Under the pieces are notes generated by a model. That model did no database searches, had not been told where the DNA came from, and saw only the letters and a list, made by a program, of their open reading frames with translations. Made by a program: the position numbers and the translations under genes. From assembly GCA_036674765.1 (NCBI GenBank), contig JARVKI010000013.1:496001-560000 (forward strand): 64,000 bases of DNA, written 5' to 3'. This document shows positions 50,026 through 62,297 of the stretch, one piece after another. Origin of the DNA: Seiridium cupressi (Eukaryota; Ascomycota; Sordariomycetes; Amphisphaeriales; Sporocadaceae). Within the stretch, counting starts at the first letter, position 1; every line of letters starts with the position of its first letter.

Positions 50026-53000
50026 ATGGCTTGGCCACCAAGGAGCGATTCGATATCGCCCATGACGCGAGCTCTCAAGAACACAGACCCAGTGCCCTCC
50101 CGTGCCGATCGACCGACCGTTTTGCGTGCATCCAGCGGACCTGCTGCAACTATACAGACTCCCTCGACCGAATTGCTTGGTGCTAATGGCATTGCTGTCG
50201 AATCGCCCACGGGGGATGTCGTGCAAGAGGCCACAGACTATATGAATGGAGGGTTACCACATGTAGACCCCTCGCCGGTGTTAGGTACGGCCACCGGCTC
50301 CCCAGATTCGGCTGCACTAGAAAGCCAAGCATCCCCGAGGAAAGGCCTATTTGCAAGGGGCTCTGGGAACAGCGATGTCGTTACACCCGCGGAACCTATG
50401 TCACCGGGGCGGCGCAGTGTGCAATTTGCACGAGCAGACATGGTTTTAGACCCACCATCGATAAACACACACACCAGACAAGATTCTTGGGACGGCGACG
50501 TATCGGGTCGGTCTCGGAGTGAGAGATTCGTGTCCAAGCTCAAATCCTTGGCCGTAGCTGGTCCGTCGCAAACCCCTAGGCCTGCTGGGCCATCAGAGAC
50601 CCCTCTTACTTCAAGGAATACTTCCCCAGTTATGTCTCGGACTCACCGCATACCGACGACAACCCACGAGGAGGGCAGTGATGCCGACGTGGATGAAAGT
50701 GAGGATGAAGAATTCCCAAGGACTCAAGGCAAACAGTCCAGAAGGAAACGAATGAAGCGTCGCTTCAAGACTTTGGATATACGGTCTCCGCAATCCACAC
50801 CCAAGATAGATGGCGAGGATCTAGATTCGCCCTCCGAAGGCCGCTTTCGTACCATGATACGCCGCTCCACCATGCCAGATGCTACAGAGCAGCGGGGAGG
50901 GCTGTCTGAGGGCGAAGGCCGTGATCATCTGGATCGTATGCGCCGCGGTAGTTCATGGCTGGGGAGATCACGGAGCGAACTCGATCAGGAGGGCGAGAGC
51001 TCTCAAATGCGGATGCCTGGCCATAGGCGCCGGATATCTGATATACTTGGCGGAGGTGGTGTCTCTGATGGGGATGGCCTGGCCACCCCCAGGCGGCCAC
51101 TGTTTGCTTCTGATCGAGCCACCACTTTCGGGGCACAGACGTGGAAGCAGATCACAAAAACATTCAAGGCACTAGGTGGAGGGAGAAAGCCTGCTGATAC
51201 GTTTGATTTCCATAAATCTGCCGAACTCATGGCTGAGCTCAGGGCTGTTACTCCAGCGGTTGTTATCCTCGCCAGCATGCTGCAGAGAGACGAACACGGT
51301 TATAAGCGCATCCCCGTTCTTCTCGAGCAACTGAAAATAAAGATCATCGACAGCCAGCCTGACAAAGGTGAAAAGGAAAAAGGTCACAGCGAAAGACACT
51401 CTGTATTCACTTTCCAACTGGAGTATGGAAGCGGCCCAAGCCAGATGAGTTGGGTCATTGAACGCTCCGTCTACGAGTTGGCCGAGCTACACACGCGCTA
51501 TAGACTGTCTCTAGGTGACAAGAACCCTCTGCAAACTTCTTCGAACCCGAAACATAAGCCCAAGCAACCGCATTTTCCGAGGTCAACCTTCCCATATCTC
51601 CGTAGTGTCCGAGGACTGGGCCTGGTGGACTCGGATGAGGAAGAAAAAGCGCCAGAGAACAGAGTTGACCTGAATCGCATCGACGAAGCGATCGCGGAGG
51701 GCACAGCCGGGGAAATGACAGCGGCAGAAGGCACGGCGAGCGAGATGGACAGGCCAGGAACAGCTAGGAGAAAGAGGTCACGGATCAACCTGTTAGGAAT
51801 CAGGAGACAGTCCTCTGGATTTGGCGACCTTCCTGAGGGATCCAACCTGAACCCCAGGAAGGCGGAATTGCAAAGGCGCAAGTTTGTTGAAAGACAACGC
51901 TCAAAGCTCGAAAAGTACTTGCAAGAGATGATACATTGGCTCATGTTTCGGGCTGATGCCAACCGTCTCTGCCGGTTCCTGGAACTCTCTGCTCTGGGCG
52001 TACGCCTTGCTGCTGACGGGTCCTACCACGGCAAGGAATGTTTTCTGCACATTCAATCGTCGAAAGGTGTAGACTTTAGACGTGCGTTGACGCCGGCCAA
52101 GATCGCTGCCCGGCATTCCCGCAAATGGTTTCTGGTTCGAGAAAGCTACATCGTTGTGGCCGAGTCTCCATCGACTATGGAGGTCTACGATGTGTATCTC
52201 GTAGACCCCAGCTTCCGCGTGGTGTCCAAGGCGAACAAACTCAAGCAGCTCGGTGCCAAGGCCATGGGCGATTCGGATGCGAGCAGAGGCAAGGGTAAAG
52301 GCAAAGAGGCCGCGAACGACGAACCTGTAGCAGGCGAGGTAAAGTCCTCTGGGAAGCACCATACGTTGAAGATCTACACGTCCGAGCGAAAGATCAAGCT
52401 CTACTCTCGCAAGGAAAGGATCATGCAACAGTTTGATCTTTCTGTTCAGAAAATGCTGAAGCAAACCAAATGGGCTGAACCACACCGCTTTGACAGCTTC
52501 GCTCCTGTCAGAGACAATGTTTTTGCACAGTGGCTGGTTGACGGTCGAGACTATATGTGGATGGTGTCTCGCGCCATCAGCATGGCCCAGGACGTCATCT
52601 ATATCCACGATTGGTGGCTGAGTCCCGAACTGTACATGCGGAGACCTGCTGTGATCAGCGAGAAGTGGCGCCTGGACCGATTGCTTCGAAGAAAGGCTCA
52701 AGAAGGTGTCAAAGTTTTCGTCATTGTGTATAGGAATGTCGAGCAAGCTATTCCCATCGATTCCGAACACACAAAGTTCGCTTTGCACAGCCTCCATCCC
52801 AATATCCTGGTACAGAGATCGCCAAATCAGTTCAAGAAGAATCAATTCTTCTATGCACATCACGAGAAGATTTGCATTGTTGACCATGATGTAGCATTCA
52901 TGGGTGGCATCGACCTCTGCTTCGGTCGTTGGGATACTCCTCAACACAGCCTCACGGACGACCGTCCAACCGGCTACGAGCAAGATGGAGAAACACCCAA

Positions 53001-55499
53001 AGATGCTGATCATTGTCAACTGTGGCCCGGCAAAGATTACTCCAACCCGCGAGTGCTGGACTTCTTCAGGCTCAACCAGCCTTACGAGGAGATGTACGAT
53101 AGAAGCAAGGTCCCACGAATGCCTTGGCACGATGTCGCAATGCAAGTAGTCGGCCAGCCTGCAAGAGATCTGACTCGGCACTTCGTGCAACGGTGGAACT
53201 ATTTGCGAAGAGAAAGAAATCCTACTCGGCCTATGCCTTTCCTTCTGCCTCCACCAGATGCCAAGCACGAAGATCTTAAGCATTTAGGGCTTACAGGCAC
53301 CTGTGAGGTTCAAATCCTGAGATCCGCAGGTGATTGGTCGTTGGGCCTACCCCGAGATGTGACAGAGCACAGTATTCTTACGGCCTACATCAGCCTCATC
53401 AAGCAATCGGAACATTTTGTCTACATGGAGAATCAGTTCTTTATCACAAGCTGTGAGACTCTGGGCACAAGGGTCGTCAATGGGATTGGAGATGCTCTGG
53501 TCGAGCGCATCATCCGAGCTCACGAGAATGACGAAGACTGGAGATGTTGTATCATGATCCCACTGATGCCGGGGTTTCAGAACACGGTAAGGCAGGACAG
53601 TGGCAGTAGTGTCCGGTTGATCATGCAGTTCCAGTATCGTAGTATCTGCAGAGGCTCGCAATCCATCTTTGGTCGCCTGCGAGCGCGCAACATCGACCCC
53701 GAAGACTACATCTCATTCTTCAGCTTGAGGAAATGGGGAGTTATGGAGAACGGCCACATTGTCACCGAGCAGCTGTACATCCATGCCAAGACAATCATTG
53801 TGGACGATCGTGCCGTCCTTATTGGTTCGGCCAACATTAACGAACGTTCGATGTTGGGTAATCGAGACTCCGAGGTTGCTGCCCTTGTCCGTGATACTAA
53901 AGATGAGGTGATTACGATGGCCGGAGTGCCGTACCGCGTCGGTGCCTTTGCCCATACCTTGCGAATGCGACTGATGCGCGAACATCTCGGCCTAGATGTT
54001 GACAAGATCACTGAACAGGAGAGAGCAGAGTCTCTAGGGACTGATGCCGAGTATGAAGCCGAGATGAGCCAGATCTACCAAGAATCCGACAGCTCAGCAC
54101 TGAATACATCAACCCCAGGGCTCAGGCCAGTACCATCTCGACACAGCTACATCAACGAAACTGGGACTCCAGATCCTGAGACCACGTCTTCCTCTAATTC
54201 ATCGAAGGGAAAGTCTCCTCAACGACGTGCCAGAGGTCTCAGCAACCAAAGACACACTGGCGACGCATCAGGAAACCGAGCGTTGGGAAACTCTGGTGCG
54301 TCTAGTAAAGAAGCTCTGGACAGTGTGCTCAAGAAGAGTAGTGAAAGATTGCCACCTCCGCCCGATATGATTCGCCGAACGACTGCCGAGCTGGGACTCA
54401 CTCGTCTCACGCAATTGCCAAAATTACCTGTTACTGACGACACGGATATTGGAGGTCCTCCACTGCTTCACGATGCCAACGGAAACCCAACATATGAGCA
54501 GTCAAATCCGTTGGCCGCAGATATTACACCAGCCGTGTTCGACAAAGACATCATGCGGGATCCCTTGAACCCGGCATTCTGGGATGATGTATGGTCCAGA
54601 GTCGCTGAGAACAATACAAAGCTCTATCGCCGTGTTTTCCGTTGCATGCCAGATAGTGAGGCTCCGACCTGGAAGGAATATAATGAGTTTGAGGCTTATG
54701 CAGAGCGCTTCAGCGAGATGATGACGGGGCAAAAGAAAAGCGACGAAGAGCACGACGCCAAGTCGCAGTTCAGTCAGTCTGGTGGTGGTGCAGGCGTTGG
54801 TATCGCCGCGCCGCCAGCTGCGCATGACGCTCTTCATGCTCCAGAGAAGGTGGCGGAGAAGCTTATGCCCGATACGAACCCAGAGATTAAGGTATCGAAT
54901 GGCGATGCTGAGCTGAACGAGAAGACACCATTGTTTGATCCTGAGAAGAGCGAAAGGCTCGCTAAACCCAATCTGAGCCTCAGCACAGAGAACGAGAAGG
55001 CTCACAGTCAGAATGCTGAGGCGCCGTCTCCAGTAACACCGTTCCCCGCCTTTGAGCCACAGACCGAGGGTCATCTTGAGCCCCAAACTGCAACCAACAA
55101 TTTGCAAACACACAAGACCCGCGATCGTCGTACAACCTTTTCGTCAATCGAGAAGCCAACATCCTCTCAAGGGGGTGGTTCGACCATCTATACTGCTCCA
55201 AATGGCAGTGGAACTCAGGGATCGGTGCGTCGTCGCCGCCGTGCCACTACTAAGGGCAGCCGGCGGGGCCCCGTCTTCCCCTACGATGTTGTCAGCCGAG
55301 AGATGGCCGAGGAGCTCTGTAACCTGATCCAGGGCCACGTTGTGCAGTTCCCTTACGATTGGCTTGAGGTTGAGGAGGAAGGTAATCACTGGCTATTCCA
55401 GCCTGACATGTTAGCGCCAAAGGAAATCTAGTGAGTGCTCAAACTTGGCACGAATGAACCGCTGGCAAAGGATTTAGCTGACCTTATTATAGTGACTAG
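50026..55499 (+). CDS. PLD1: Phospholipase D1 (Spo14 type, PX-PH-HKD-HKD)
   Basis: Two exons, 50026-55430 and 55493-55499, across a 62-bp intron (GTGAGT donor, TTATAG acceptor), encode 1803 residues, close to other fungal PLD1 proteins (yeast Spo14 has 1683). It hydrolyses phosphatidylcholine to phosphatidic acid and choline at membranes. The N-terminal 430 residues are Ser/Arg-rich and disordered. A PX domain spans about 455-570, a PH-like domain about 660-820, and the two catalytic motifs are HEKICIVD (946-953) and HAKTIIVD (1253-1260), each followed by the expected GG/GS and Asn/Asp residues. The C-terminal 400 residues hold a low-complexity linker and a conserved end. The exon 2 piece is only T GAC TAG. 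It turns the unspliced end KEI into KEIYD, matching my memory of the family end. The ATG at 50026 is the first in frame, but a later start within the disordered N-terminus is possible. Confidence 0.93.
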
Positions 55500-56414
55500 A
55501 GTCTTACGCCCAGACTCATACCGATCGAGCTCAGCCCATGTCGAGACTTTTCATACCTGTTCTTTTATTTGTCTGTACACACGTGGCACCCGTTTCGGTT
55601 CATCTCCAACCGTGTCATTACCCCGAGGATGCATTTCACAGGAGTTGGGACAATAAAAATCCATAGAATGGGTGTCAGGGGTTACATGCATCAGCGAGCA
55701 GCTGCCCTTTTTCGCATAGAAATCTCGAAACCTTCTCGTCAAGCTTTCTGGTCAAAGGCTTGGTTTGTAAACAACACATGTGTATATGCCTAGATAGCGT
55801 TGCCGCTCCGATCGGGCCACTTTGAGTTCTTCGTTTTATATACATATTTGATTTACTTATTCGCCCAACGAAACAATATTGATATGGGGTTCTACTTCCA
55901 GCGTATGGCCATTTATGATGAACTCCGAAGAGGGTGGAAGGAAAATAAATTAGGGCCCAAGGCTTGCTTTGGTAGAATTGTGGGTTTTTTGACTGATCGA
56001 TGGATATGAGGACGTGGCACATTTGAATCGTCTCAATGGCTGTCACCGTTGGGACTTGTAACCGACCATGAAATCTGTTACAGCAATGGAATCGGGACGG
56101 AGGAGATATGGGCAGATTTGAAGACATTGCCACCATCATACAAACTTCATCTCTCTTTGCAATCACGGTATTCTTGAAGAAAAGAATTTTTTTTTACCAC
56201 TGCAAATTGCCTCCCATAAAACAAGAGTATAAGCACTGGCATTACTGCACTAGGCATGTAGTCATTTATCGGCATGATTTCTTGTAGACAGATTGTATAG
56301 ATTCACCCTTCATGCACCACCTGGTCCACGACAAGGACGGACCAATGTCCTAGTATTTCCGTCTATTCTACAGAGCATAATTGTATACATCACTTTCGTT
56401 TCCTTGCCATGACA
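55500..56414. other. Convergent 3' regions of phospholipase D and coiled-coil genes
   Basis: 915 bp between two genes whose stops face each other. It should hold both 3' untranslated regions and polyadenylation sites. AT-rich patches (for example 55840-55960 and the T run near 56189) fit that. No further gene seen. Confidence 0.5.
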
Positions 56415-58222
56415 TCAGATCTCGAAAACCTCACCGACGCCATAGCCTCCGCCGCGTCTCGAGTCGACGAGATCCAGCCTCCAGCCTTCCCAGTTCTTCA
56501 ATCCGCGCTTGATCTCCTTGATCCGCTCGATCCTCCTCTTCGCGTCTTCTTCCTGGGCCTTCCTGAATGCGTCCTCGTCAAAGTCCACATCGTCGTCCTC
56601 CAAGAAGCCGTCTTCGTCATCACCGGCTGCGCCCCCAGGAGTTGTCCCACCCGTGAGGGCATTGAGACCGGAAGCGAAGAAGTCGCCGAAGCCCTTCTGC
56701 TGCGACTGTTTACGGGCAGTGTCGGGCGATAACGGGCCGGAAAGATCGATGTTCGTGAAGTCGCCTCCTGGCGATGTGACGTCCTCGGCCCCAGGCTCCA
56801 GCTCCCTGCGGCGTTGGTGCCAGATGCCGCGACGAAGGTCATAGATCTCGGACTCCAGGTCACGAATCTTCTTCTCCAGCCGTTGGCGTCCTTCCTCTTC
56901 CAGTTCATCAACACCATCATCATCGCCTCCGCCTTCTGCGGCATCCTTCTTGCGCAGTCGGGCATTCTCTGACTCAACTTGCTCGACCTTGTTCTTGAGC
57001 TCGAGGACTTCCTTCTCGGCGGCCTCCTTCTCTTTTCGTAGTGACTGTGTCCGGGAGTCGTTCTCTTTGTGCAGATTGCCCAGCGCCGCAACCTTCTTCT
57101 CAAGCGCATCGTGCTTTTTCTGCAGTTCCTCCTTCTCAGTCTTCAAGGTTTCGGCTTCTTGTTCAAGGCTCCGGACTTTGGTCTCGGCGCTGGTCCGGCT
57201 ACTGCTCTCTTTGATAGCCTTTTCGCTGGTGCGCTCGAGATTACGCTTGAGGTCCTGCAGCTCCCGGGATGACTTGGCCGCGGCCTGTTCAGCTCGCGCG
57301 ACCTTCTCCTCTAGCGCCGCGATCTGCTCCTTGTCCGTGCCACCTTCGCTCGCGCGACGTTCGGCCTGGGTGCGGAGTCTCGACAGCTCAAGTTCCATCG
57401 TCTCGATGGTGGCTGATTTAGAAGCCAGTTGTTCTTGAAGCTCCGCAGAGGGTGGTGAAGATGTCGAGATAGAAGGTGAAGGACCATGGCCACGTGTCTT
57501 CGCAGCGGCCGATTGGAGCTGGGCATTCTGGCGCAGCAGGGCGGCAAGCTCTGCTTGCTACGCAGGTCTATGTTAGACTGACTCCCTTACGGACGAGTAG
57601 AGTACCAGGAGGGAGCTTACCAGTTTCTCGACCTCACCACTTCCACTGCCGTCCGCCTTGCCATCTGCCTCCTTCAACTCGGTCAACTCCTCTTCGGCGT
57701 TCTGCCAGCGCTTCTCGGAATCGGCGGCCTCCTTGGCTAGACGCTTGTTCTCCCTTTCAAGATCTTCTATGCGCGCCACCTGCTTGCGATAGATATCGGC
57801 TGCGGTCTCGCCTTCGGCATTGGGCGACAGCGGGCCGCCGCCGGAAATCGAGCCAGCGCGGAACGACGCCGAGCGAAGTTTGGACTGTTGCGAGGCTGTC
57901 TGTCTGGGAGATGTCGGCTCTCCGACGGCCTCCTCGCCCGCGCCGTCGTTCTCTGTAGGCTCCTCGGCTGCTTCGGTAGCTTCGGATGTGGGCACAGGGT
58001 CGTTGTCCTCCTTGGGAGTGCTGGCAGTTGCTTCTGGCTTGGCTTCCTCCTTGTCTTTCTTCGCTGTCGTGCTCGCCTTCTTTTTCTGCTTCTTCTTCAT
58101 CTCTTCGACCTATGAATGGAGTTCAGTGCGCTTGATATCCCAGCGAAAACATGACGGCTCGCGCTTACCCTCTTCTTGGCTGCAGCCAGCTTCTCAGCCT
58201 TGGCCTTCTCGTCGTCCGCCAT
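56415..58222 (-). CDS. Coiled-coil protein (M-protein-repeat / golgin-like)
   Basis: Three exons, 58222-58169, 58109-57621 and 57557-56415, with introns of 59 and 63 bp, all in phase 0, give 561 residues. The N-terminus is Lys/Ala-rich (MADDEKAKAEKLAAAKKR), then an acidic Glu/Thr/Pro-rich region. From about residue 115 to 420 there is a long coiled coil with heptad-like Leu/Glu/Lys spacing, interrupted by a Ser/Pro hinge near 200-225. The C-terminal part has a Gly/Phe-rich segment (FGDFFASGLNALTGG), an acidic stretch and a conserved end containing LKNWEGWRLDLVDSRR. Proteins of this type are often annotated in fungi as M-protein-repeat or golgin-like tethers, but I see no GRIP domain, so Golgi function is a guess. 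It shares a 447-bp divergent promoter region with the HAD phosphatase gene. Confidence 0.85.
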
Positions 58223-58669
58223 TGTAGCGTTCGGGGCTCGCGAAATGCAGAGTGAATGGGACTGGCGCCAGAGCAGGAGAGGGCACTTTGAACCGGGAGC
58301 TTCGATGATATGATGTGGTGAATGCTGGGGCTGTATTTCGAGTATGCGTCGACGAACGAGTGCAGGATTCAGGAGCTTCGAGGTCGGGATGACAGCTTGT
58401 CCACACGCGCCCAGCTCCGTGCCGTGGCTTGCAGTAGGGCGCCGCTATTGCAGACATGATGCACGGGCCCCACTCAACTTGCTTGTCTACGTCCGTCTAC
58501 GGCATCATACTAAACCGGGCGCAGACTGGGGAGCGGAAGACTCATCACTGATATGTGGGTTTTTTTTTTCATGAGAACCTATTGAATTTTGACACCTTTT
58601 CTTGTTGCCCTGCCACTTTGCTTCTCTTCTCTAACAGCAGATACATCAGTCAGTATTCTGCAAGATTTG
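58223..58669. promoter_or_regulatory. Shared divergent promoter region
   Basis: 447 bp separate the ATG of the coiled-coil gene (minus) from that of the HAD phosphatase gene (plus), so both promoters must lie here. A 10-base T run at 58560-58569 could be a nucleosome-free element. No clear TATA box for either gene was found. Confidence 0.5.
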
Positions 58670-59982
58670 ATGCGAAGATTCCTGTCGACAATGGCGCAAA
58701 CGGGGCCCAGACGCTTCGCTCCGCTGAAGGAAGGCAATCAGACAAGCAACCTACCGAAGCTAAAAGGAGTCGTCTTTGATGTCGATGGTACACTATGGTA
58801 TGTTGATATTCTCCATGTTTCGTGGCATCATGCCCTCGCGTGTAAGGGGTCAATGTCAATAATGCCACTGTATCTAAGCCTCAAGATGAGAGATTAAAAT
58901 GTAACCTCCTGGAACACTATTGTATTCTAATGGTAGATATCAATCTTGTGTGAAAAGTTTATCAAGTAATTATTTAGCATTGAGGATTGATTCTCTATTA
59001 TCAGAGGATATATCTAGAGACACTTTATCTCATCCATATATACCTGGACAACCCCTCCAGTTTCGTCCTTGTCCTTGACTAACACATTTCCAGCAAACCA
59101 CAAAACCACATGTTCATTGAGATGCGTGAGGCACTAGGAATCCCAAAGTCAATCGATATTCTAGACCACATCTACTCGCTCTCGCCCGCCTCCAAGCAAG
59201 AGGAGGCAATGGAATCCATCCGGGCCATCGAGCGCCGCAACATGGCAGAGTAAGTTTTGTGTGCTTTCGTCTTTTGCCCCATGATGTATCGGGGCTTCCA
59301 AAAAGATATGGCAAGAGTGATTGGTTTCAAGCCATACAATGAAATATGATACTTACGGTCATTCCGTCGCTTGAAACCATCCCGTTCGGGCCGGTTTTGT
59401 CATATACTAAACGTCAACCACAGACAGCAAGCTCAGCCGGGCCTCGCATCCCTCATGGAATACCTGGACTCTCGCTCTATCCCCAAGGGAATTTGCACGA
59501 GAAACTTCGATGGGCCTGTGACGCACCTGCTCACGAAATTTCTGCCCGAATCCCTATTTGAACCCATCATAACCAGGGATTTCCGCCCGCCCAAGCCGGA
59601 CCCGGCCGGCATCTTATTCATTGCGCGGTCATGGGGGCTAAGCCGACCAATTTCCGACATAGGCGAGGGGAGAGCTGAAGAGCTGAAAGGGATGATTAAG
59701 GAGAGCGATGCTGGGGTGGGCATTAAGAAAGGTGCCTTGAGCGAAGGAGAGGGCGACGAGGCAAAGGGTGATGAGATCGGTGATGCGAGGGGTCTCATTA
59801 TGGTCGGTGATAGCATCGATGATATGACAGCAGGACGTAGAGCGGGTGCAGCCACGGTGCTGCTCGTAAATCCGGCAAATGAGCATCTAGCGGGGCATGC
59901 TCATACTGACCTGGTAATTAAGAAATTAGATGAGTTAGTGGATATTTTGGAGGAGGGTTTCGTTGGGCGCGAGGACTCGTAA
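58670..59982 (+). CDS. HAD-superfamily phosphatase
   Basis: Three exons, 58670-58797, 59094-59249 and 59424-59982, encode 280 residues. HAD motifs are complete: motif I DVDGTLC (37-43, nucleophile Asp37, general acid Asp39), with its cysteine codon split by intron 1; motif II threonine in GICTRN; motif III lysine in RPPKPDP; and motif IV GDSIDDMTAGRRAG. A helical cap (about 44-100) lies between motifs I and II, so this is a subclass I enzyme similar in plan to phosphoglycolate-phosphatase-like proteins and yeast Yor131c. Between motifs III and IV there is an extra Gly/Glu/Asp-rich insert of about 35 residues. The introns are 296 and 174 bp, far longer than the 50-64 bp of its neighbours. The first has a CTAAC branch site 16 nt before its acceptor. 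An in-frame ATG at 58691 is an alternative start. The substrate is unknown. Confidence 0.88.
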
Positions 59983-60571
59983 CAACACCTTTAGCATACG
60001 GCAAAGGACACTGTTGTAGACTGTCGGGCTCGGTCTCTCACAGTGAACTTGTACGGGAACAGTGTGGATTGGGGCGTGGCCGGGTTGTGGGTTTTAGGTT
60101 GTAAGTTCAGACGACCACTTCAACCGATAGACGCACTCCGTTAGAATCTAGACTTTTGAGCCAGTGATATCTTCCAATGGACTTGATCTAGTGACTTGCA
60201 ATATCAGGCAACTTCCACTCAGACAACGCGACTTGGGCCCAGTAAGTTAACACTTTGCAGCAGGCTTCAAAGCCAGGCACTATATCCTATGTCAAATTCC
60301 TGGCATCTTCTGCACAATGCTTCTCTTTATCTTCGGCCCACAGCAGTTTCCCCCTATATTATTGCCGAGGCCATGCAGTTGAGAGGAATTGGACGGTTGG
60401 CTATAACCCAGTTCTTGAGCTAAAAGAAATTGTAAGAGCCGCTATACGAAGGATATGCGCCTAACAATGCTGATTTTCGAAAAGGTCCGGATTGCATGTA
60501 GGGCCACCGATACCAGCCACACTGACGTTATGCCAACAACGTTCGAACCGGCCAACCCATTAATCACACGG
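59983..60571. other. Convergent 3' regions of HAD phosphatase and MAP kinase kinase genes
   Basis: 589 bp between two stop codons facing each other, so it should hold both 3' untranslated regions. Overlapping short frames at 60196-60464 are open but carry no motif. Confidence 0.5.
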
Positions 60572-62297
60572 TCAGTATCCCATATTTCCATAACCGTTTG
60601 ATGGCGGGCCAAAAGTCGCCTGTCGTCTACTCTCTCTCCTGAGTTCATCGGGGGTTTCCTTTCGAGGCGGAGGTGGAGGCAGGGGCCCTCCTGGGGGTGC
60701 AGGACGGCCCGGTAGAGCAAAAGTGGCCTGGTTTGCACTCGCACTTGCCGGGTGCGACAGGTCTGGAGTTCCGACTTTGGGTACCGTGCCCGATGTCGCT
60801 GATCTCTGGCCCAAGCCGGGATGTGCGCTGGAACCTGTCGCGCGTGAAAAGCTCCCCATCCCATTCCGGGTTGGAGACCGGTTGTGCACCTGGTCTCGTG
60901 GTGACGAGATGGTCATCCCGCTCATGCCAGCAATCGGGATTTCGCCCGAGGTAGGAGTAAAAGCAGGATTGTTATCACCCTGGTATGTCGGCGAATCGCT
61001 CGATCTCAACAAGTCTTGTGTTGAGGGCGAAAGCTGAGGTGCCAAATGCGACTTGCGGTTGTCTCTCTCCATCAGACCGACAGCCCAAGCTCTGAGATCA
61101 ACAGGTGTGCGCTTAGCTGCCTGTACGAATGGATCGCGATCCTAGACGTGGTCAGCATATCGAATGATGAGTGTGATCTTCGAAAATGTACTTACAAAAA
61201 GTTCCTGGGGCGTTGGTCGTTCGTCTGGAACCTTGGAAAGACACCTCTGGATCATGTCTTCCAGGATCGAGGGGAAAGCATCGCTCTTTGGTAATCTGGG
61301 CGCAGGCTCGTGGACGATCTGTTGCAACAGGTCTAAGATGCCCGCGGGAGCGCCATCCCCGTCGGATAGTTGCTCGCTTGCAGCAAAGGGAAACTTTCCG
61401 ATAGCCAACTCCATTATGGACAGGCCAAAACTCCAGACATCTGACTTGACCGTATACTTCTCACCCTGGATGCGCTCTGGTGCCATGTAGGTAGAAGTGC
61501 CCACAAAAGTGTCGGCGACCGAATTAATGAGCTCCCCTGAGACGCCGAAATCGCAAAGTTTAATGTGACCTCGGGAGTTGACCAATATATTCGACGGCTT
61601 GATGTCGCGATGCATGATGTGGTGTTTCTCGTACAGATATGTCAAACCACCCAATGTGGCTTCTGCGATCTTGCCTAACACATCGACTCGAATGGGACCG
61701 AAGACCCGGGAGATTCGGTCGAGGGATCTGTGGTCACCCTTATTTTAGCTTGTGTCAATCACAAAAGTGTTCCCTTCTTCTGCAACTTACCCAACATCCA
61801 TATACTCCATGCACATGATCACATCGTTATGTGGATTGAGAAATGCGCCGTAGAATGTCACAATATAGTCGGAGTGACATCCATGCATGATCTGGAGCTC
61901 ACGTACGATTCGTTTCCTCATTTCCTTCTTCGCCTCGACGTGGATGACCTAGTCAGAACTTAGTTGTTTGCCTGGCGCACTTGTCCAGAGGGCGTCTTCG
62001 TACCTTGCGGGCCATAGTCGTCCCCGTTGGGAGATGCTTGATCTTGCTCACGGTGCCTCCATTACCCGACCCTAGCTCCTTTAATATCTCCAGGTCCTCC
62101 TGCTTCAGGCTCAGATTGAACTCGATTCCAATCTCGAGCTGAGCCTCGCTACCATCTTCGTGCTTGGACCCTCCGGTACCCCAGCCGCCTGCCTGCAAAT
62201 TGTTGCTCGATGTTGGCGGTGCCTTGGGAGCGGCGGGCGTGAGCGCAAGACCCTTGACGTTCTTGCGCTTCATAGAGCGCGGGGCAAATTCGGCCAT
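60572..62297 (-). CDS. STE7: MAP kinase kinase, Ste7/Fuz7/Mst7 class
   Basis: Four exons, 62297-62004, 61948-61791, 61727-61196 and 61141-60572, with introns of 55, 63 and 54 bp, give 517 residues. The kinase domain has a glycine loop LGSGNGG (75-81), catalytic Lys98 in MARK, HRD 190-192, DFG 210-212, and the MAPKK activation segment with Ser220 and Thr224 (S-x-x-x-T spacing), followed by GTSTYMAPERIQG. This segment and the overall layout match the kinase that phosphorylates the Fus3/Kss1-type MAPK (Pmk1 in Magnaporthe), which controls mating, invasive growth and appressorium formation. The C-terminal 150 residues are Ser/Pro-rich with a PPPPPP run and are typical of filamentous forms. The ATG at 62297 is the only one before the conserved N-terminus. 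It is a housekeeping signalling gene, with no sign of being part of the melanin cluster. Confidence 0.95.

Noticed and set aside
51901..53283. 460-codon open frame on the minus strand inside phospholipase D
   Set aside because: It is exactly antisense to the conserved PH and HKD region, and its openness follows from codon bias of the real gene.
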